DNA of 64,000 bases from an uncultured Bacteroidales bacterium (GCA_902774335.1 CACYHW010000003.1:242811-306810), one strand, 5' to 3'; counted from the first letter of the stretch, positions 32,562 through 41,414 are shown. The notes: a model not told the origin generated them from the letters alone. Translations and numbers: made by a program.

Positions 32562-32565
32562 GAAG

Positions 32566-32590
32566 AAGGAGCCACATGGGCTCCTTTTTT
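32566..32590 (+). terminator. Terminator of tRNA-Pro
   Basis: AGGAGCC and GGCTCCT (32567-32573 and 32579-32585) form a stem with a 5-base loop, followed by a run of T. It lies 5 bases after the tRNA. Confidence 0.8.
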
Positions 32591-32668
32591 CTTTCATAAT
32601 GAGACAAAGTCTTTTTTTTGCTTTGCAAAAGTTTCTCCTTAAAAGAGTTAGGTTTTATGAATAACCAT

Positions 32669-32676
32669 TACATTTG
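32669..32676 (+). promoter_or_regulatory. -7 box of the small lipoprotein gene
   Basis: TACATTTG matches TAnnTTTG, 27 bases before the ATG at 32704. Confidence 0.55.
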
Positions 32677-32703
32677 CAAAAATTAACCATTAAAATTAAT
32701 GTT

Positions 32704-33192
32704 ATGAGTATTTTCAAGAAACTTTTCTTTGTTGCTACACTCTTTGCTGCAACATTTGCCTTCAGCAGCTGCTCCGACGATGAAGAGGAAAAATCAATCT
32801 CACAGACCCTCGAGATTGGCGGAACCAAGTACCAGAATGCTTTTGGACTTTATCATCAGTGGGAAGGTGAAAGCGAAATCAACATTGACATTGACGTGAA
32901 AATCAGCGAAGAAAACGAAATTCACGGATTCGGATTTTTTGACGAGAGCCTGATTGGAAAGACCGTCGACTTAGCTACCGACAGCCTGTTCAATATCCAA
33001 TTCAACTACCTTGAGGAGGATCCCGTTTACCATATGAACTTCACTCCCGAATACAAATCCGGAACACTTACCATCAAGAAGGTTTCCGATGGAATCCATA
33101 TCTTGCTCAACTCCGTAAACGCAGACGACAGGGCCTTCAATATGGATGTTCTCTTGGTTGACGAGGAAGAATACATGAAACAGTTTAAATAA
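32704..33192 (+). CDS. Small lipoprotein of unknown function
   Basis: A 162 aa lipoprotein: signal MSIFKKLFFVATLFAATFAFSSC with lipidated Cys23, followed by an acidic DDEEEK stretch typical of Bacteroidota surface-export signals. The mature part is predicted to be mostly beta strands and is acidic, with no motif I recognise. The start at 32704 is supported by the promoter and by signal peptide length; an upstream Met would lie inside the promoter. It is a single-gene unit, closed by its own hairpin at 33213. Confidence 0.75.
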   Translation: MSIFKKLFFVATLFAATFAFSSCSDDEEEKSISQTLEIGGTKYQNAFGLYHQWEGESEINIDIDVKISEENEIHGFGFFDESLIGKTVDLATDSLFNIQFNYLEEDPVYHMNFTPEYKSGTLTIKKVSDGIHILLNSVNADDRAFNMDVLLVDEEEYMKQFK

Positions 33193-33212
33193 AAAACGCA
33201 TTCTAATAAAGG

Positions 33213-33242
33213 TAGGGACGGCTTTTAAACCGTCCCTATTTT
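33213..33242 (+). terminator. Terminator of the small lipoprotein gene
   Basis: TAGGGACGG (33213-33221) and CCGTCCCTA (33230-33238) form a 9-bp stem with an 8-base loop, followed by TTTTG. The stem core GGGACGG resembles the dispersed palindrome family. Confidence 0.7.
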
Positions 33243-33259
33243 GTATCTTCGCGGCCGAT

Positions 33260-33910
33260 ATGGAAAAACTGGTAATATTTGATCTGGACGGAACGCTGCT
33301 CAACACCATAGCCGACCTGGGTACCGCAGCCAACCACACGCTGCAGGAGCTGGGATTGCCTCAGCACACACTTGACGAATACAGGCTTATGGTTGGAAAC
33401 GGCATGCGCAAGCTGATAATGCGCGCATTGCCAGATCAAAAGGCTGCTGACGATGCTTTCGTGGACAGCACCTTAGCCGCATTCCTGGAGTACTACGCAG
33501 ATCACATAGATGTCCATACCACCCCATATCCCGGCATTCCCGAACTCATTTCGGCCCTTTCCACCCAAGGATACAGGCTGGCCGTGGCATCCAACAAGAT
33601 ACAGGCCGGCGCCGAAAAACTGATAGCCCGATTCTTTCCCGAAACAGACTTCGTGGCCGTCATGGGTAACAGCCCCGTCTACCCTCTCAAGCCCGATGCT
33701 GCCGTGGTGGAATATATCATGTCAAAAGCCGAGACCGACAAGGCCCACACCGTTATGGTAGGCGACTCCGGAACCGACATCCAGACCGCCCGCAACGCCG
33801 GCATCCCCATAATAGCAGTAAGCTGGGGCTTCCGTCCGCGTCATGAACTCACCGCTGCCGACAATATAGCCGACAACACAAATCAATTATTGAATCTGAT
33901 TGAAAAATAA
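33260..33910 (+). CDS. HAD family phosphatase, phosphoglycolate phosphatase-like
   Basis: A 216 aa HAD hydrolase: motif I FDLDGTLLNT (residues 7-16, nucleophile Asp8 and Asp10), a helical cap (about 17-90), motif II VASNK, the motif III lysine in YPLKPDA, and motif IV MVGDSGTDIQTARNAG. The overall pattern is that of Gph/PGP-type enzymes, which remove phosphate from 2-phosphoglycolate, but related proteins act on pyrophosphate or sugar phosphates. The stop codon lies inside a palindrome that also includes the stop of the convergent DUF4249 gene. Confidence 0.88.
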   Translation: MEKLVIFDLDGTLLNTIADLGTAANHTLQELGLPQHTLDEYRLMVGNGMRKLIMRALPDQKAADDAFVDSTLAAFLEYYADHIDVHTTPYPGIPELISALSTQGYRLAVASNKIQAGAEKLIARFFPETDFVAVMGNSPVYPLKPDAAVVEYIMSKAETDKAHTVMVGDSGTDIQTARNAGIPIIAVSWGFRPRHELTAADNIADNTNQLLNLIEK

Positions 33911-33939
33911 CACAGGGACCTGGTCCCTTTGTGTTATTT
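33905..33939. repeat. Palindromic repeat spanning the HAD and DUF4249 stop codons
   Basis: AAATAACACA (33905-33914) and TGTGTTATTT (33930-33939) are exact reverse complements around GGGACC-T-GGTCCC. The left TAA (33908-33910) is the stop of the HAD gene and the right TTA (33934-33936) is the stop of the opposite gene. The layout is the same as at 6612-6644, with different arms. Confidence 0.75.
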
Positions 33940-34815
33940 GTAGGTACCGGGAGTTACCGTAAAGGTCAGAATCCTGGAGTTGTAGCCGCACCAGTATCCT
34001 ATTCCTCCGGATATGTTGGTGGGAAGGTTTGAGGTCGATGATGACATCAGGTAACTGGAGTAGCTGCTGATGGTACTGTTTGAAAACTCTTTCCAGAAAG
34101 AGTAACTCACCGAGTCCATGGTTGCCACTTTAATGCTCAGCAGCGAATCCCTGTCAAAGTTCCTGCGTTTATCCTCCTTGAAATCGTCTCTTATCGTCTT
34201 GAGCAGAGGCAGTTTGATTGTGGAGTCGGCAATGGCATCGTCCACCACGCCCAGATAGGTGGAACGGAACTGTCCCAGCGCCGGGCCATCCTGAAAGAAG
34301 GCCTTGAAATACTCTTTCCTGCCGGCCACATTGGTCAGATAGAGCAGAACCGAGCACAGAGTGTCATTATTCTCCAATGAGTTGCATACCACACTGTCAA
34401 TCACCGGACCGTACACAGGTATGGTGGTTTCGGATGTCAGCACCTTGCCCCTTGACCGGATAGTGAGCGTATAGTTCTTACCGGCCTCACCCCTGATGGA
34501 TGAGGTAGTGTAAATATATGGCGGGAAGTAGTCCAGATCGAACTTACCGGTCAGGGTAACCTCCTTTTCACCGTCACTTACGGTCACATTGGCATATTTC
34601 TCAATATAGTCCGATATCTTACTAACCTTGATCTTGTCCTCCTTGGGTCTGACAGGCAGGGAGCGGGAGATCATTACCACAGGGAATCCGCCGTCGTCAA
34701 TCCATCCCTCAACTACAAGTTCATCCTTGTCGGTGGGAATAAAGCCCTTCTCGCATGAGAGGCACAGAACGACCAGTCCCAGGAACAATGTCATTAATAA
34801 TCCAATCCTTTTCAT
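33934..34815 (-). CDS. DUF4249 lipoprotein
   Basis: A 293 aa lipoprotein with signal MKRIGLLMTLFLGLVVLCLSC (Cys21) and the DUF4249 pattern: ELVVEGWIDDGGFPVVMISRSLPV, NVTVSDGEKEVTLTG and GEAGKNYTLTIRSRGKVLTSETTIP. DUF4249 proteins usually pair with a TonB-dependent receptor in Bacteroidota, and here the receptor gene lies 6 bases upstream. It is likely exposed on the cell surface or at the outer membrane and may help capture the ligand. The ligand is unknown. Confidence 0.88.
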   Translation of the reverse strand: MKRIGLLMTLFLGLVVLCLSCEKGFIPTDKDELVVEGWIDDGGFPVVMISRSLPVRPKEDKIKVSKISDYIEKYANVTVSDGEKEVTLTGKFDLDYFPPYIYTTSSIRGEAGKNYTLTIRSRGKVLTSETTIPVYGPVIDSVVCNSLENNDTLCSVLLYLTNVAGRKEYFKAFFQDGPALGQFRSTYLGVVDDAIADSTIKLPLLKTIRDDFKEDKRRNFDRDSLLSIKVATMDSVSYSFWKEFSNSTISSYSSYLMSSSTSNLPTNISGGIGYWCGYNSRILTFTVTPGTYK

Positions 34816-34821
34816 ACCCGT

Positions 34822-36855
34822 TCAGAATTTGCAATAATAACTCACAGACGGAAGGGCGAACCCCAGGAACATTATGTTGTGGTAATAGAACGAATCCTCA
34901 TACACCTTAAGCCTGTAACCAAGATCATTGTCACGGAACAGGACATTGTATATGCTCAGATTCAATCCGTGTGACTTTATAAACCTGTCGTTCCTGAGCT
35001 TCAGGTCATAGTTGAACGAAAGGTCCAGCCTTATATATGGTCTGGTCCTTTGGGCGTTGAAATCTCCGTATCGGACCAGAATCTTGCGGTCAATCATATA
35101 GAAATATTCCGGAGCGGTGAACGGAGTGCCGCTTGCTGCCACAAACACCAGCGACGGTTCCCAACGCTTGCCGGTCTTATATACCGCCACCATATCAAGC
35201 TCATGTATACGCTCGTGACTGGCATGATAGTATCCGGTCATATCCTCCCTGTCAAAACTCCTCAAAGCACGTCCAAAGCTGTATCCCAGCCAACCTGTCA
35301 GCCTGCCGGAACTTTTGGAGAGCATCACATCGAAACCATAATTGAATCCGTCGCCCTTGATCAGATGGTCCTCGATATTGTAGTCCGTTGTGATAAAGTC
35401 TATTATTGAACCATAATACTCAATCTGGTTGTACAGTTTCTTGTAATAGACCGATGAATTCAGCGTTAATCCGTTGCCAATCTCAACCATGCCGGACATT
35501 GTAACCCCTCTCATGTACTGAGGTTTGAAATCTCCGTGAGCCGGCATCCAGAACTCCGAAGGCAGCCCCAATCCGGTTATGCCTGTCTGGAAAAGGAACT
35601 GGTGACGCTGTGAAAGGCTCAAAGAGAGGCTCCAGTCGTTGTCCCGGCTGTAATAGGTGGCCAGAAACGAGGGATCGGCCGATGTGTACCTTTTACCCTG
35701 GCATACAAACATGTCTCCGCGCAGTCCCAGCCTCACGTTGAGATGGTCCAGCAAGAAGAACGAATAGTCCGAATAAACCGAGTGTTCCCAAGCGTTACTG
35801 CGCGGTGTCTCGGTTGCAGTCACTATATAGGAGTCGTCAATGACAGGCGACTGAAGCACAAAGTCATGATACATTGACTCGGCGCCCAGTGTCAGTCCCT
35901 TCCATTCCAGACTGCCCTTATAACCCAGGTCCGTGATTGAGGACGGAGCCTTAAGGTTTCCACCGTCATGGATCATATGCAAATGGGCGAAACTGTTTGA
36001 ACGGTAAAGGGTCTGTTTCACGTTCAGTCCCTTTTTGCCGGCATGAATCCAATGAACCGATTCGGCATCGTTTCCCCAACTGCTCTTGGCGTCCGTAATG
36101 AAAGAATTCTCAAAAAAAGCCGAGTTATCACGACCCCAATACGCATCCGCCATTATGACGTTGTAGTCATTCAGGTTGCAAGTCCAGGTCAGGTTGGAAT
36201 CAAAGAACGAATAATGAAGCGTAGAGTTCTCTAATTCCATCCATTTGGAGTAGAGCAGATTTATGTATGCACTCCTCAATGATGCGGTCAAAAGGGACTT
36301 TTTGCCCATCGGAACCTTTACGGTTCCCTGTGAAGAGAGGAGTCCCACCGTTATATCGCCCGATGCCCTGTCACCCTCCCTCTCTGTATAGGGACGGAAC
36401 TTCAGTTCACCTCCCAGACGGTTCGGCGAACCTGCCATCTGAGGTGTCCGCTGAAGTGACATGGAACTGTAATGAGTGGGTATAAAGGCCGAGAAAAAGC
36501 CGAACAGATGGTTCACGTTATAAAGCGGTACATCAAGCACCGATATCATGTTATGGGAGTTCTCGCTGCCGTTTATATGCAATGAACCGCTGTATTCGCC
36601 CGTACTCTGAACGCCGGGCAACAGTTTGGAGTAGGTAATGGGATCGGCGTTTCCCATCATTTTGGGAAGCATTTCCATAATCTTGAGATTCATGTTTACG
36701 CTTCCGTCCGATGAGGTTTTCACGGTATTGGATTCTGCCGCAGCCTTTACGGTTACGGTATCCAATAAAACACTCAACTCACCTGTTCCCTGTTGAGCTG
36801 ATACAGGGAACAAGTGAGTTGAGATAAAAAGTAGTATGACGCTTAAACGCTTCAA
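34822..36855 (-). CDS. TonB-dependent outer-membrane receptor
   Basis: A 677 aa outer-membrane receptor. Signal peptide at residues 1-20 (ends PVSAQ), a TonB-box-like segment LLDTVTVKA at about 30-39, a plug domain (about 55-155 with KLLPGVQSTGEYSGSLHINGSENSHNMISVLDVPLYN), and a beta-barrel ending in YYCKF with terminal Phe. It lacks the carboxypeptidase-like N-terminal domain of SusC proteins and is much shorter than SusC. With the following DUF4249 gene it forms a two-gene transport unit. The energy would come from TonB-ExbBD. A hypothetical lipoprotein gene precedes it by 12 bases. Confidence 0.9.
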   Translation of the reverse strand: MKRLSVILLFISTHLFPVSAQQGTGELSVLLDTVTVKAAAESNTVKTSSDGSVNMNLKIMEMLPKMMGNADPITYSKLLPGVQSTGEYSGSLHINGSENSHNMISVLDVPLYNVNHLFGFFSAFIPTHYSSMSLQRTPQMAGSPNRLGGELKFRPYTEREGDRASGDITVGLLSSQGTVKVPMGKKSLLTASLRSAYINLLYSKWMELENSTLHYSFFDSNLTWTCNLNDYNVIMADAYWGRDNSAFFENSFITDAKSSWGNDAESVHWIHAGKKGLNVKQTLYRSNSFAHLHMIHDGGNLKAPSSITDLGYKGSLEWKGLTLGAESMYHDFVLQSPVIDDSYIVTATETPRSNAWEHSVYSDYSFFLLDHLNVRLGLRGDMFVCQGKRYTSADPSFLATYYSRDNDWSLSLSLSQRHQFLFQTGITGLGLPSEFWMPAHGDFKPQYMRGVTMSGMVEIGNGLTLNSSVYYKKLYNQIEYYGSIIDFITTDYNIEDHLIKGDGFNYGFDVMLSKSSGRLTGWLGYSFGRALRSFDREDMTGYYHASHERIHELDMVAVYKTGKRWEPSLVFVAASGTPFTAPEYFYMIDRKILVRYGDFNAQRTRPYIRLDLSFNYDLKLRNDRFIKSHGLNLSIYNVLFRDNDLGYRLKVYEDSFYYHNIMFLGFALPSVSYYCKF

Positions 36856-36867
36856 CTAATAACTTAT

Positions 36868-38349
36868 TTATTTAATACTTACACCTCCGCTGATAAGAGA
36901 GATGATGGCCATTTTGATCAAGTTGTTAGCCATATTGGAATCACTGTAGGGATCTCCTGTAGTGATCATACGGCCATACTGGGTAAACAGTCTGTAGATT
37001 GCGACAAAACCAACCTCATACTGCTCTGCATTGAAGAATTCTGCCATTGAAACCTTTGAACCGTCGGCAAGAACCAGAATATTGTCGTAGCTCCAGCTCT
37101 CCTGATATACACCGCCTGCATATACGGTTTCGCAGTTAGGCTCAAGTACCATCTTTGCCTGCTGCTTGTTTGAACCATCAAAGCAGATATACAGATCCAT
37201 GTTCTTGTTCAGCTGCTCAACAATAGACTTAACCTTTACCTCGCTGGTGATAACCTTTCTGGCGCTGTCGGAGAGTTCCATGTACTCTCTTACATCGGCC
37301 AATGTACCTACCAGCTTTACTCCGTTTCCGATGGTGCCGCTTACATAAATCTTCTTGGCATTGATGTCATCTTTGCATCTCTTTACGGAATCCATGATTA
37401 AATATTTATCGCGGGCATATTCCAGATCATATGAAGGAATGCCTTCGGGGCTTGCTGAAGCATTGATTGACATTACGTTGTTACCCAGCTTGCTCATGGA
37501 AAGACCCAGGGAGACATTCTTGTTGGCATCGTACTCACCGGCCAGTGACAGCTTGTATCCGTTGTTGGTCTCAAAGATTGTCTCAACTCCGAACTTGCTG
37601 GTTCCTACATTGAAGAAACCGTCAGTAAGGTTACCGATTTTTGTATTGATTGTAACTGTAACCACATTGACGTTGTTCCTTGAAAGAGAGAGAATAACCT
37701 TTTCAGGAATGCTCAGAGATTTGTAAGCCTCTGTAATAACATCACCGTACCATACTGTATCATTCTCCTCAAAACGGGTGTCATCACTTATAGAGATCGG
37801 ATTCCTGGTGCCATTGAGAGCAACCTCTTTTCCCTGACGTGCCAGCTTGAGAACACAGGTATTGTTCAGGCTGTCCTTGAAAATAAACTGAAGGTCATCG
37901 GCCTTGGTGTAAGCCCAAGTCATTGTGTCGGTTGCTGTATAATGACCTGTAAAGTTGGAGAGCAGGTAAGATGTCTCTACAAAGTAAACAGTATCATTCC
38001 AGATAACACAAGCGGCATCCTTATCCTCGGGCATGTAATTAGATGCAGGAATGGTATCTGAAAAGATTGAATCACCCAACACCTTTGATACACCCTTGAG
38101 AGAATCCTTCAGGTAAACGGTTCCATAATCCATGCTGTAAGCGATGCCTGCTACCTCATTCAGGAATCCTCTGATTTCTTCAAAATCACTGGCAGGAATC
38201 ATGTTGGTAATGTTAATGAGAGACTGCTCAATCAGAGCCTGCTGTTCAGGTACTGTAAGATTTCTCTGCTCATTTTCCTTGTCCTTGCTGCATGACAGGA
38301 CACTCAAACCACCAGCCAAAGCCAGCATAAAAATCAAATGTTTCTTCAT
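36868..38349 (-). CDS. Lipoprotein of unknown function
   Basis: A 493 aa lipoprotein with signal MKKHLIFMLALAGGLSVLSC (Cys20), start at ATG 38349. The mature protein is a mix of helices near the N-terminus and long strand-rich stretches later; I recognise no family motif. It lies 12 bases upstream of the TonB-dependent receptor gene and has a good promoter 41 bases before its ATG, so it is probably the first gene of a three-gene unit (lipoprotein, receptor, DUF4249). A surface or periplasmic partner of the receptor is one possibility. Confidence 0.7.
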   Translation of the reverse strand: MKKHLIFMLALAGGLSVLSCSKDKENEQRNLTVPEQQALIEQSLINITNMIPASDFEEIRGFLNEVAGIAYSMDYGTVYLKDSLKGVSKVLGDSIFSDTIPASNYMPEDKDAACVIWNDTVYFVETSYLLSNFTGHYTATDTMTWAYTKADDLQFIFKDSLNNTCVLKLARQGKEVALNGTRNPISISDDTRFEENDTVWYGDVITEAYKSLSIPEKVILSLSRNNVNVVTVTINTKIGNLTDGFFNVGTSKFGVETIFETNNGYKLSLAGEYDANKNVSLGLSMSKLGNNVMSINASASPEGIPSYDLEYARDKYLIMDSVKRCKDDINAKKIYVSGTIGNGVKLVGTLADVREYMELSDSARKVITSEVKVKSIVEQLNKNMDLYICFDGSNKQQAKMVLEPNCETVYAGGVYQESWSYDNILVLADGSKVSMAEFFNAEQYEVGFVAIYRLFTQYGRMITTGDPYSDSNMANNLIKMAIISLISGGVSIK

Positions 38350-38390
38350 ATTGTAAAAATAGTTAAATAGACTTTTCGTGTTTCGGGGCA

Positions 38391-38398
38391 CAAAGATA
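38391..38398 (-). promoter_or_regulatory. -7 box of the lipoprotein-receptor unit
   Basis: CAAAGATA reads TATCTTTG leftward, an exact match, 41 bases before the ATG at 38349. Confidence 0.55.
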
Positions 38399-38454
38399 CA
38401 GAAAAAATAACCTCATGGAACAACTCTTTTTGCGTTTAAATAACAGCAAACTTA

Positions 38455-39396
38455 TTATTTGATACGGGACAGGAATGACTCCAAGGCCTCTTTACGCTGA
38501 TTTTCAAAAACAAAAGCCTGGGTAGTGCCGGGATTCAGGACCTTGTGCTCCATCATGGCACGGATCTTTCCCGCCTCATCAAGCAGAGAGCGTTGACTGT
38601 CGGCCATGGCAAAGTCAACAAAACGCTCGAATATATAATCGGCTGCCTTGCCCGAAGGGTGCATCATATCATCCGCATAAAAGCGATAATCCCTCAATTC
38701 ATCGGTCAAAATCTCGAAGGCAGGGAAGTAATGCGCGTTGTTATAACGCTCAACTATCTGCTGTACACCAAGATGGAGGGTAGCCTTGCTGAGTGTGTTG
38801 GCATGCAGGCCGTCAGCCAGGTGCCTTACCGGACTCACCGTAAAGATCCACTGGCATTCAGAATGTGCTGCTACAAAGGGACTCAGAGCTTGAAAAACCT
38901 GTTCGGAATCAATCATGGTGCGTTCAAAACGGTCCGAGGGTAGTTTATGACAGTTGGCAACCACCATACCCGACTCCCTATCCTTATATACAAATGCCGT
39001 TCCGAGCGTGACAACCACCCAGCCTGCACGGCTGTAGAAGGCCGATGCATCCGCCAGCACCCTGTTTGCATTGTCCAGGAACTCCTGCTCTGTGGAGCGC
39101 GACATGCTTCCGTGATGGTGGAACGAGCAGAACCCTCCCGGGGTCTCTATAACATCTTCGGGAACAAAACAACTTTTGACGCCTTTCTCAGCGTAATTCT
39201 CAAGCAGCCCCAGACAGTCTGCGACAGAGCATGGATTGAACAATACTCCAAAAGGATTCACCTGTACGTCAAAGAACCTTTTTGCAAAACGATTCCCCAT
39301 TTCATCGGCAAAACAGGAACCCACAAAAAGGATGCTGTCCCGGTAGGTCAGCCTCCTCTCCAACGGTTTGATTTCGACAGGTGTAGTCAGTTTCAT
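38455..39396 (-). CDS. GSCFA domain protein
   Basis: A 313 aa protein of the GSCFA family, named for the motif seen here as FVGSCFADEMGNRF (residues about 25-38), followed by VNPFGVLFNPCSVAD and, later, FTVSPVRHLADGLHANTLSK and the DDMMHPSGKAADYIF segment. The family has an SGNH-hydrolase-like layout with the GSCFA Ser and a late DxxHP-type pair, so an esterase acting on cell-surface glycans has been proposed, but no activity is proven. It overlaps the nucleotidyltransferase gene by 4 bases and is the last gene of the galE operon. Confidence 0.88.
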   Translation of the reverse strand: MKLTTPVEIKPLERRLTYRDSILFVGSCFADEMGNRFAKRFFDVQVNPFGVLFNPCSVADCLGLLENYAEKGVKSCFVPEDVIETPGGFCSFHHHGSMSRSTEQEFLDNANRVLADASAFYSRAGWVVVTLGTAFVYKDRESGMVVANCHKLPSDRFERTMIDSEQVFQALSPFVAAHSECQWIFTVSPVRHLADGLHANTLSKATLHLGVQQIVERYNNAHYFPAFEILTDELRDYRFYADDMMHPSGKAADYIFERFVDFAMADSQRSLLDEAGKIRAMMEHKVLNPGTTQAFVFENQRKEALESFLSRIK

Positions 39397-40130
39397 TCTG
39401 TTATTCCCTTATATTCTTCACACACCTTGTGGTATGATTCCAGGTTTCCTATGTCATAGCGTCGGCCGGGCATCTCCATCGCATAGACGGGAACCTGTGT
39501 GCAGAGCCATGCTATATAGCTTCCGGGGGCATCGGTCCCGCATCCTGCGGCAATGCCGGCGGGAACCAGTCGGGCATCGGACCTGGTATAGAAGTAGAAT
39601 GGCGGACAGCACCAGTTGGACTTGGGCTGGGCAGGTTTCTCCTCCATTCCCAGAATACGGTCATCGGGGGCCACCTCCACCACTCCGCACTTGACAAGCC
39701 TGGCGGCGTTAGGCTCAAAGTAGCGCATTATGCAGGATGTCTGCTTGGAGTGCGCATAACGCACGAACTTCTGCAGGCTAAAGTCCAGGACGTTGTCGCC
39801 TGCAATAACCAGCATGTCATCGTCCAGTCCCAGGCTGTCGATTGCGAACTGTATGTCGCGCACAGCGCCCAGACGGGTCTCGTTGGTAGAGGTTCCGTCG
39901 TCCACAACGGTAATCTTTACACTCTTTCCGGCAGCCCACTCGTTAAAGTGAGAGGCGAACTTATGATTCGAAATAACCACGTATTCATCAACCAATCCGG
40001 CTCCCTCGATGTCATCGATGAGCCAGTCCAGAATACTCTTTGAGCCCACCTTCAGAAGAGGTTTGGGAAAGTTCTCGGTAAGCGGATACAACCTGGTTGC
40101 ATAACCCGCTGCAAGTATCAGACACTTCAT
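39393..40130 (-). CDS. Sugar-phosphate nucleotidyltransferase
   Basis: A 245 aa enzyme of the NTP_transferase class (RmlA/GalU-like) that would make an NDP-sugar from sugar 1-phosphate. The N-terminal signature LAAGYATRLYPLTENFPKPLLKVG (residues 6-29) includes the nucleotide-gripping loop and the catalytic Lys. A metal-binding AGDN motif appears near residue 111, and GVVEVAPDDRILGMEEKP follows. The size is minimal and lacks a left-handed helix domain. It overlaps its neighbours by 4 bases each (GSCFA and the GHMP kinase), so it is translationally coupled to the kinase and probably uses its product. Confidence 0.85.
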   Translation of the reverse strand: MKCLILAAGYATRLYPLTENFPKPLLKVGSKSILDWLIDDIEGAGLVDEYVVISNHKFASHFNEWAAGKSVKITVVDDGTSTNETRLGAVRDIQFAIDSLGLDDDMLVIAGDNVLDFSLQKFVRYAHSKQTSCIMRYFEPNAARLVKCGVVEVAPDDRILGMEEKPAQPKSNWCCPPFYFYTRSDARLVPAGIAAGCGTDAPGSYIAWLCTQVPVYAMEMPGRRYDIGNLESYHKVCEEYKGITE

Positions 40131-41299
40131 AATTTGATTCCGTCGGCCGAATGGCAGATTGTGGCCATATATTTTCCTTCAAGTGCCGGGAAGGCCTTGA
40201 GGTACTCCCTTGAAACCTTTTCTATAATGCTCTCGCGGAACGAAGGATCGATAAGTGCCATGCAGCAGCCCTTGAAACCGGCACCGCTGAAACGACCTCC
40301 GTATATTCCGTCCGTCCGGGTCATTATCTCGTAAAGGGTCTTAAGCTCGGGCGAACCGGTCTCCCAATTGTATATGGACGAGTTGCCCGACTGGAAACTC
40401 AGACGGCCGTACTCCTCGATATCACCCTTGCGCCAGGCCTCGGCACCGGCCACCACGCGCTCCTGCTCCGTGTACCAGTGTTCGGCACGCTTGCGCCAAT
40501 TGTCAGGCAGACGGTCCTTGTAGGTATCGTAAACCTGGCGCGGAACCATACGGAAATAGGTCTCGCCGAACTTACCGTACTCCATTCCGGCATAGGCCAG
40601 CAGGGCGTATGCGGCACTGCGGCACTCATCCACTCTCATATTGAACTTGCTTCCCGCCAAGGTACGCTCCACACCGCTAAAGAAAATTGCGATTTCGTAC
40701 GGTTTCATCGAAGGATTGGTGGGAATAAGCTCGTATGTATCGTCCTTGGTATCAAGGTAGAGCAGATGGTCCTTACGGGAATACATCTCGCAGCTTTGGT
40801 CAAGCTTTCCGCTGTTCACTCCCACGTAGTTGTTCTCGGACGCCATGGCAATCATGATCATCTCCAGGGGAGTGAGCTTGATATTGTTCACCTTGCACAG
40901 GGCCGAAAGGAAAACCAGACACACCGAGGCCGATGATGACAAGCCTCCAATGGGCAACGTTCCCTCTATCACACCGCACAATCCGGTGGAAAGGGTATAA
41001 CGCTGGGCAAGGGCAATGGTCACGCCGCGCAGATAATCGGCCCAGTCGTTCTGCTTGACATCGGCTATCTCGCGGATATGGAACTGGGCGCGCTTGTCAA
41101 ACTGCAGCGACTGCAGCTCTATCACGCCGTTCTGTTTGGGACTGTAGGCAAAGTATATGCCGCGGTCTATGGCCAGACCTGTGATCCTACCCAGCTGATG
41201 GTCTACGTGAGCACCAATGGGGCATATCCTGTAGGGGCAGAACGCCACGTCCTCAGGAGCCTTGCGGTAAGTCTCCTGGAATATCTCCTCACACCTCAT
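40127..41299 (-). CDS. GHMP sugar kinase, galacturonokinase-like
   Basis: A 390 aa sugar 1-kinase of the GHMP superfamily. The start is ATG 41299 (MRCEEIFQETY); an upstream in-frame TTG lies in a 7-bp repeat. Motif 1 is PYRICPIGAHVDHQ, not the GRVNLIGEHTDY of galactokinases; motif 2 is PIGGLSSSASVCLV and motif 3 is FSGAGFKGCCMALID. The ICPxGAHxDHQ form, LRGVT, KRAEHWYTEQERVVAGAEAW and YGGRFSGAGFKGCC closely recall plant galacturonokinase, as I remember it. Substrate could be galacturonate or galactose. The gene overlaps the nucleotidyltransferase gene and follows galE. Confidence 0.85.
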   Translation of the reverse strand: MRCEEIFQETYRKAPEDVAFCPYRICPIGAHVDHQLGRITGLAIDRGIYFAYSPKQNGVIELQSLQFDKRAQFHIREIADVKQNDWADYLRGVTIALAQRYTLSTGLCGVIEGTLPIGGLSSSASVCLVFLSALCKVNNIKLTPLEMIMIAMASENNYVGVNSGKLDQSCEMYSRKDHLLYLDTKDDTYELIPTNPSMKPYEIAIFFSGVERTLAGSKFNMRVDECRSAAYALLAYAGMEYGKFGETYFRMVPRQVYDTYKDRLPDNWRKRAEHWYTEQERVVAGAEAWRKGDIEEYGRLSFQSGNSSIYNWETGSPELKTLYEIMTRTDGIYGGRFSGAGFKGCCMALIDPSFRESIIEKVSREYLKAFPALEGKYMATICHSADGIKL

Positions 41300-41319
41300 A
41301 ATTCTCAATTCTCAATTAT
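41300..41319 (-). repeat. AATTGAG repeat in the kinase leader
   Basis: Read leftward, two AATTGAG units and a partial one end directly at the kinase ATG, as in the argD leader. The rest of the gap to galE (41320-41414) has no gene. It holds a small palindrome ATGAAAC-ttc-GTTTCAT (41318-41334) and a strong imperfect hairpin GTAGAGTTCAAGC-GA-GCTTGACTCTAC (41353-41379). Confidence 0.65.
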
Positions 41320-41414
41320 GAAACTTCGTTTCATGATTTTTGTCGCGACTCGGTAGAGTTCAAGCGAGCTTGACTCTACTCTCACTGCTCCAAAAATTCT
41401 AAATTGTCAATTCA

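Noticed and set aside
32124-32575. Small open frames over the tRNA genes and terminators.
   Set aside because: They run through tRNA-Phe, tRNA-Pro and hairpins, with no family resemblance; they are chance frames.
33213-33242. A further full member of the GGGGAC palindrome family.
   Set aside because: The stem shares GGGACGG but has an ordinary loop, no long matching arms and a T run, so it is listed as a simple terminator.
34822-36855. SusC-type receptor.
   Set aside because: At 677 residues it lacks the carboxypeptidase-like N-terminal domain and is far shorter than SusC, and its partner is DUF4249, not SusD.
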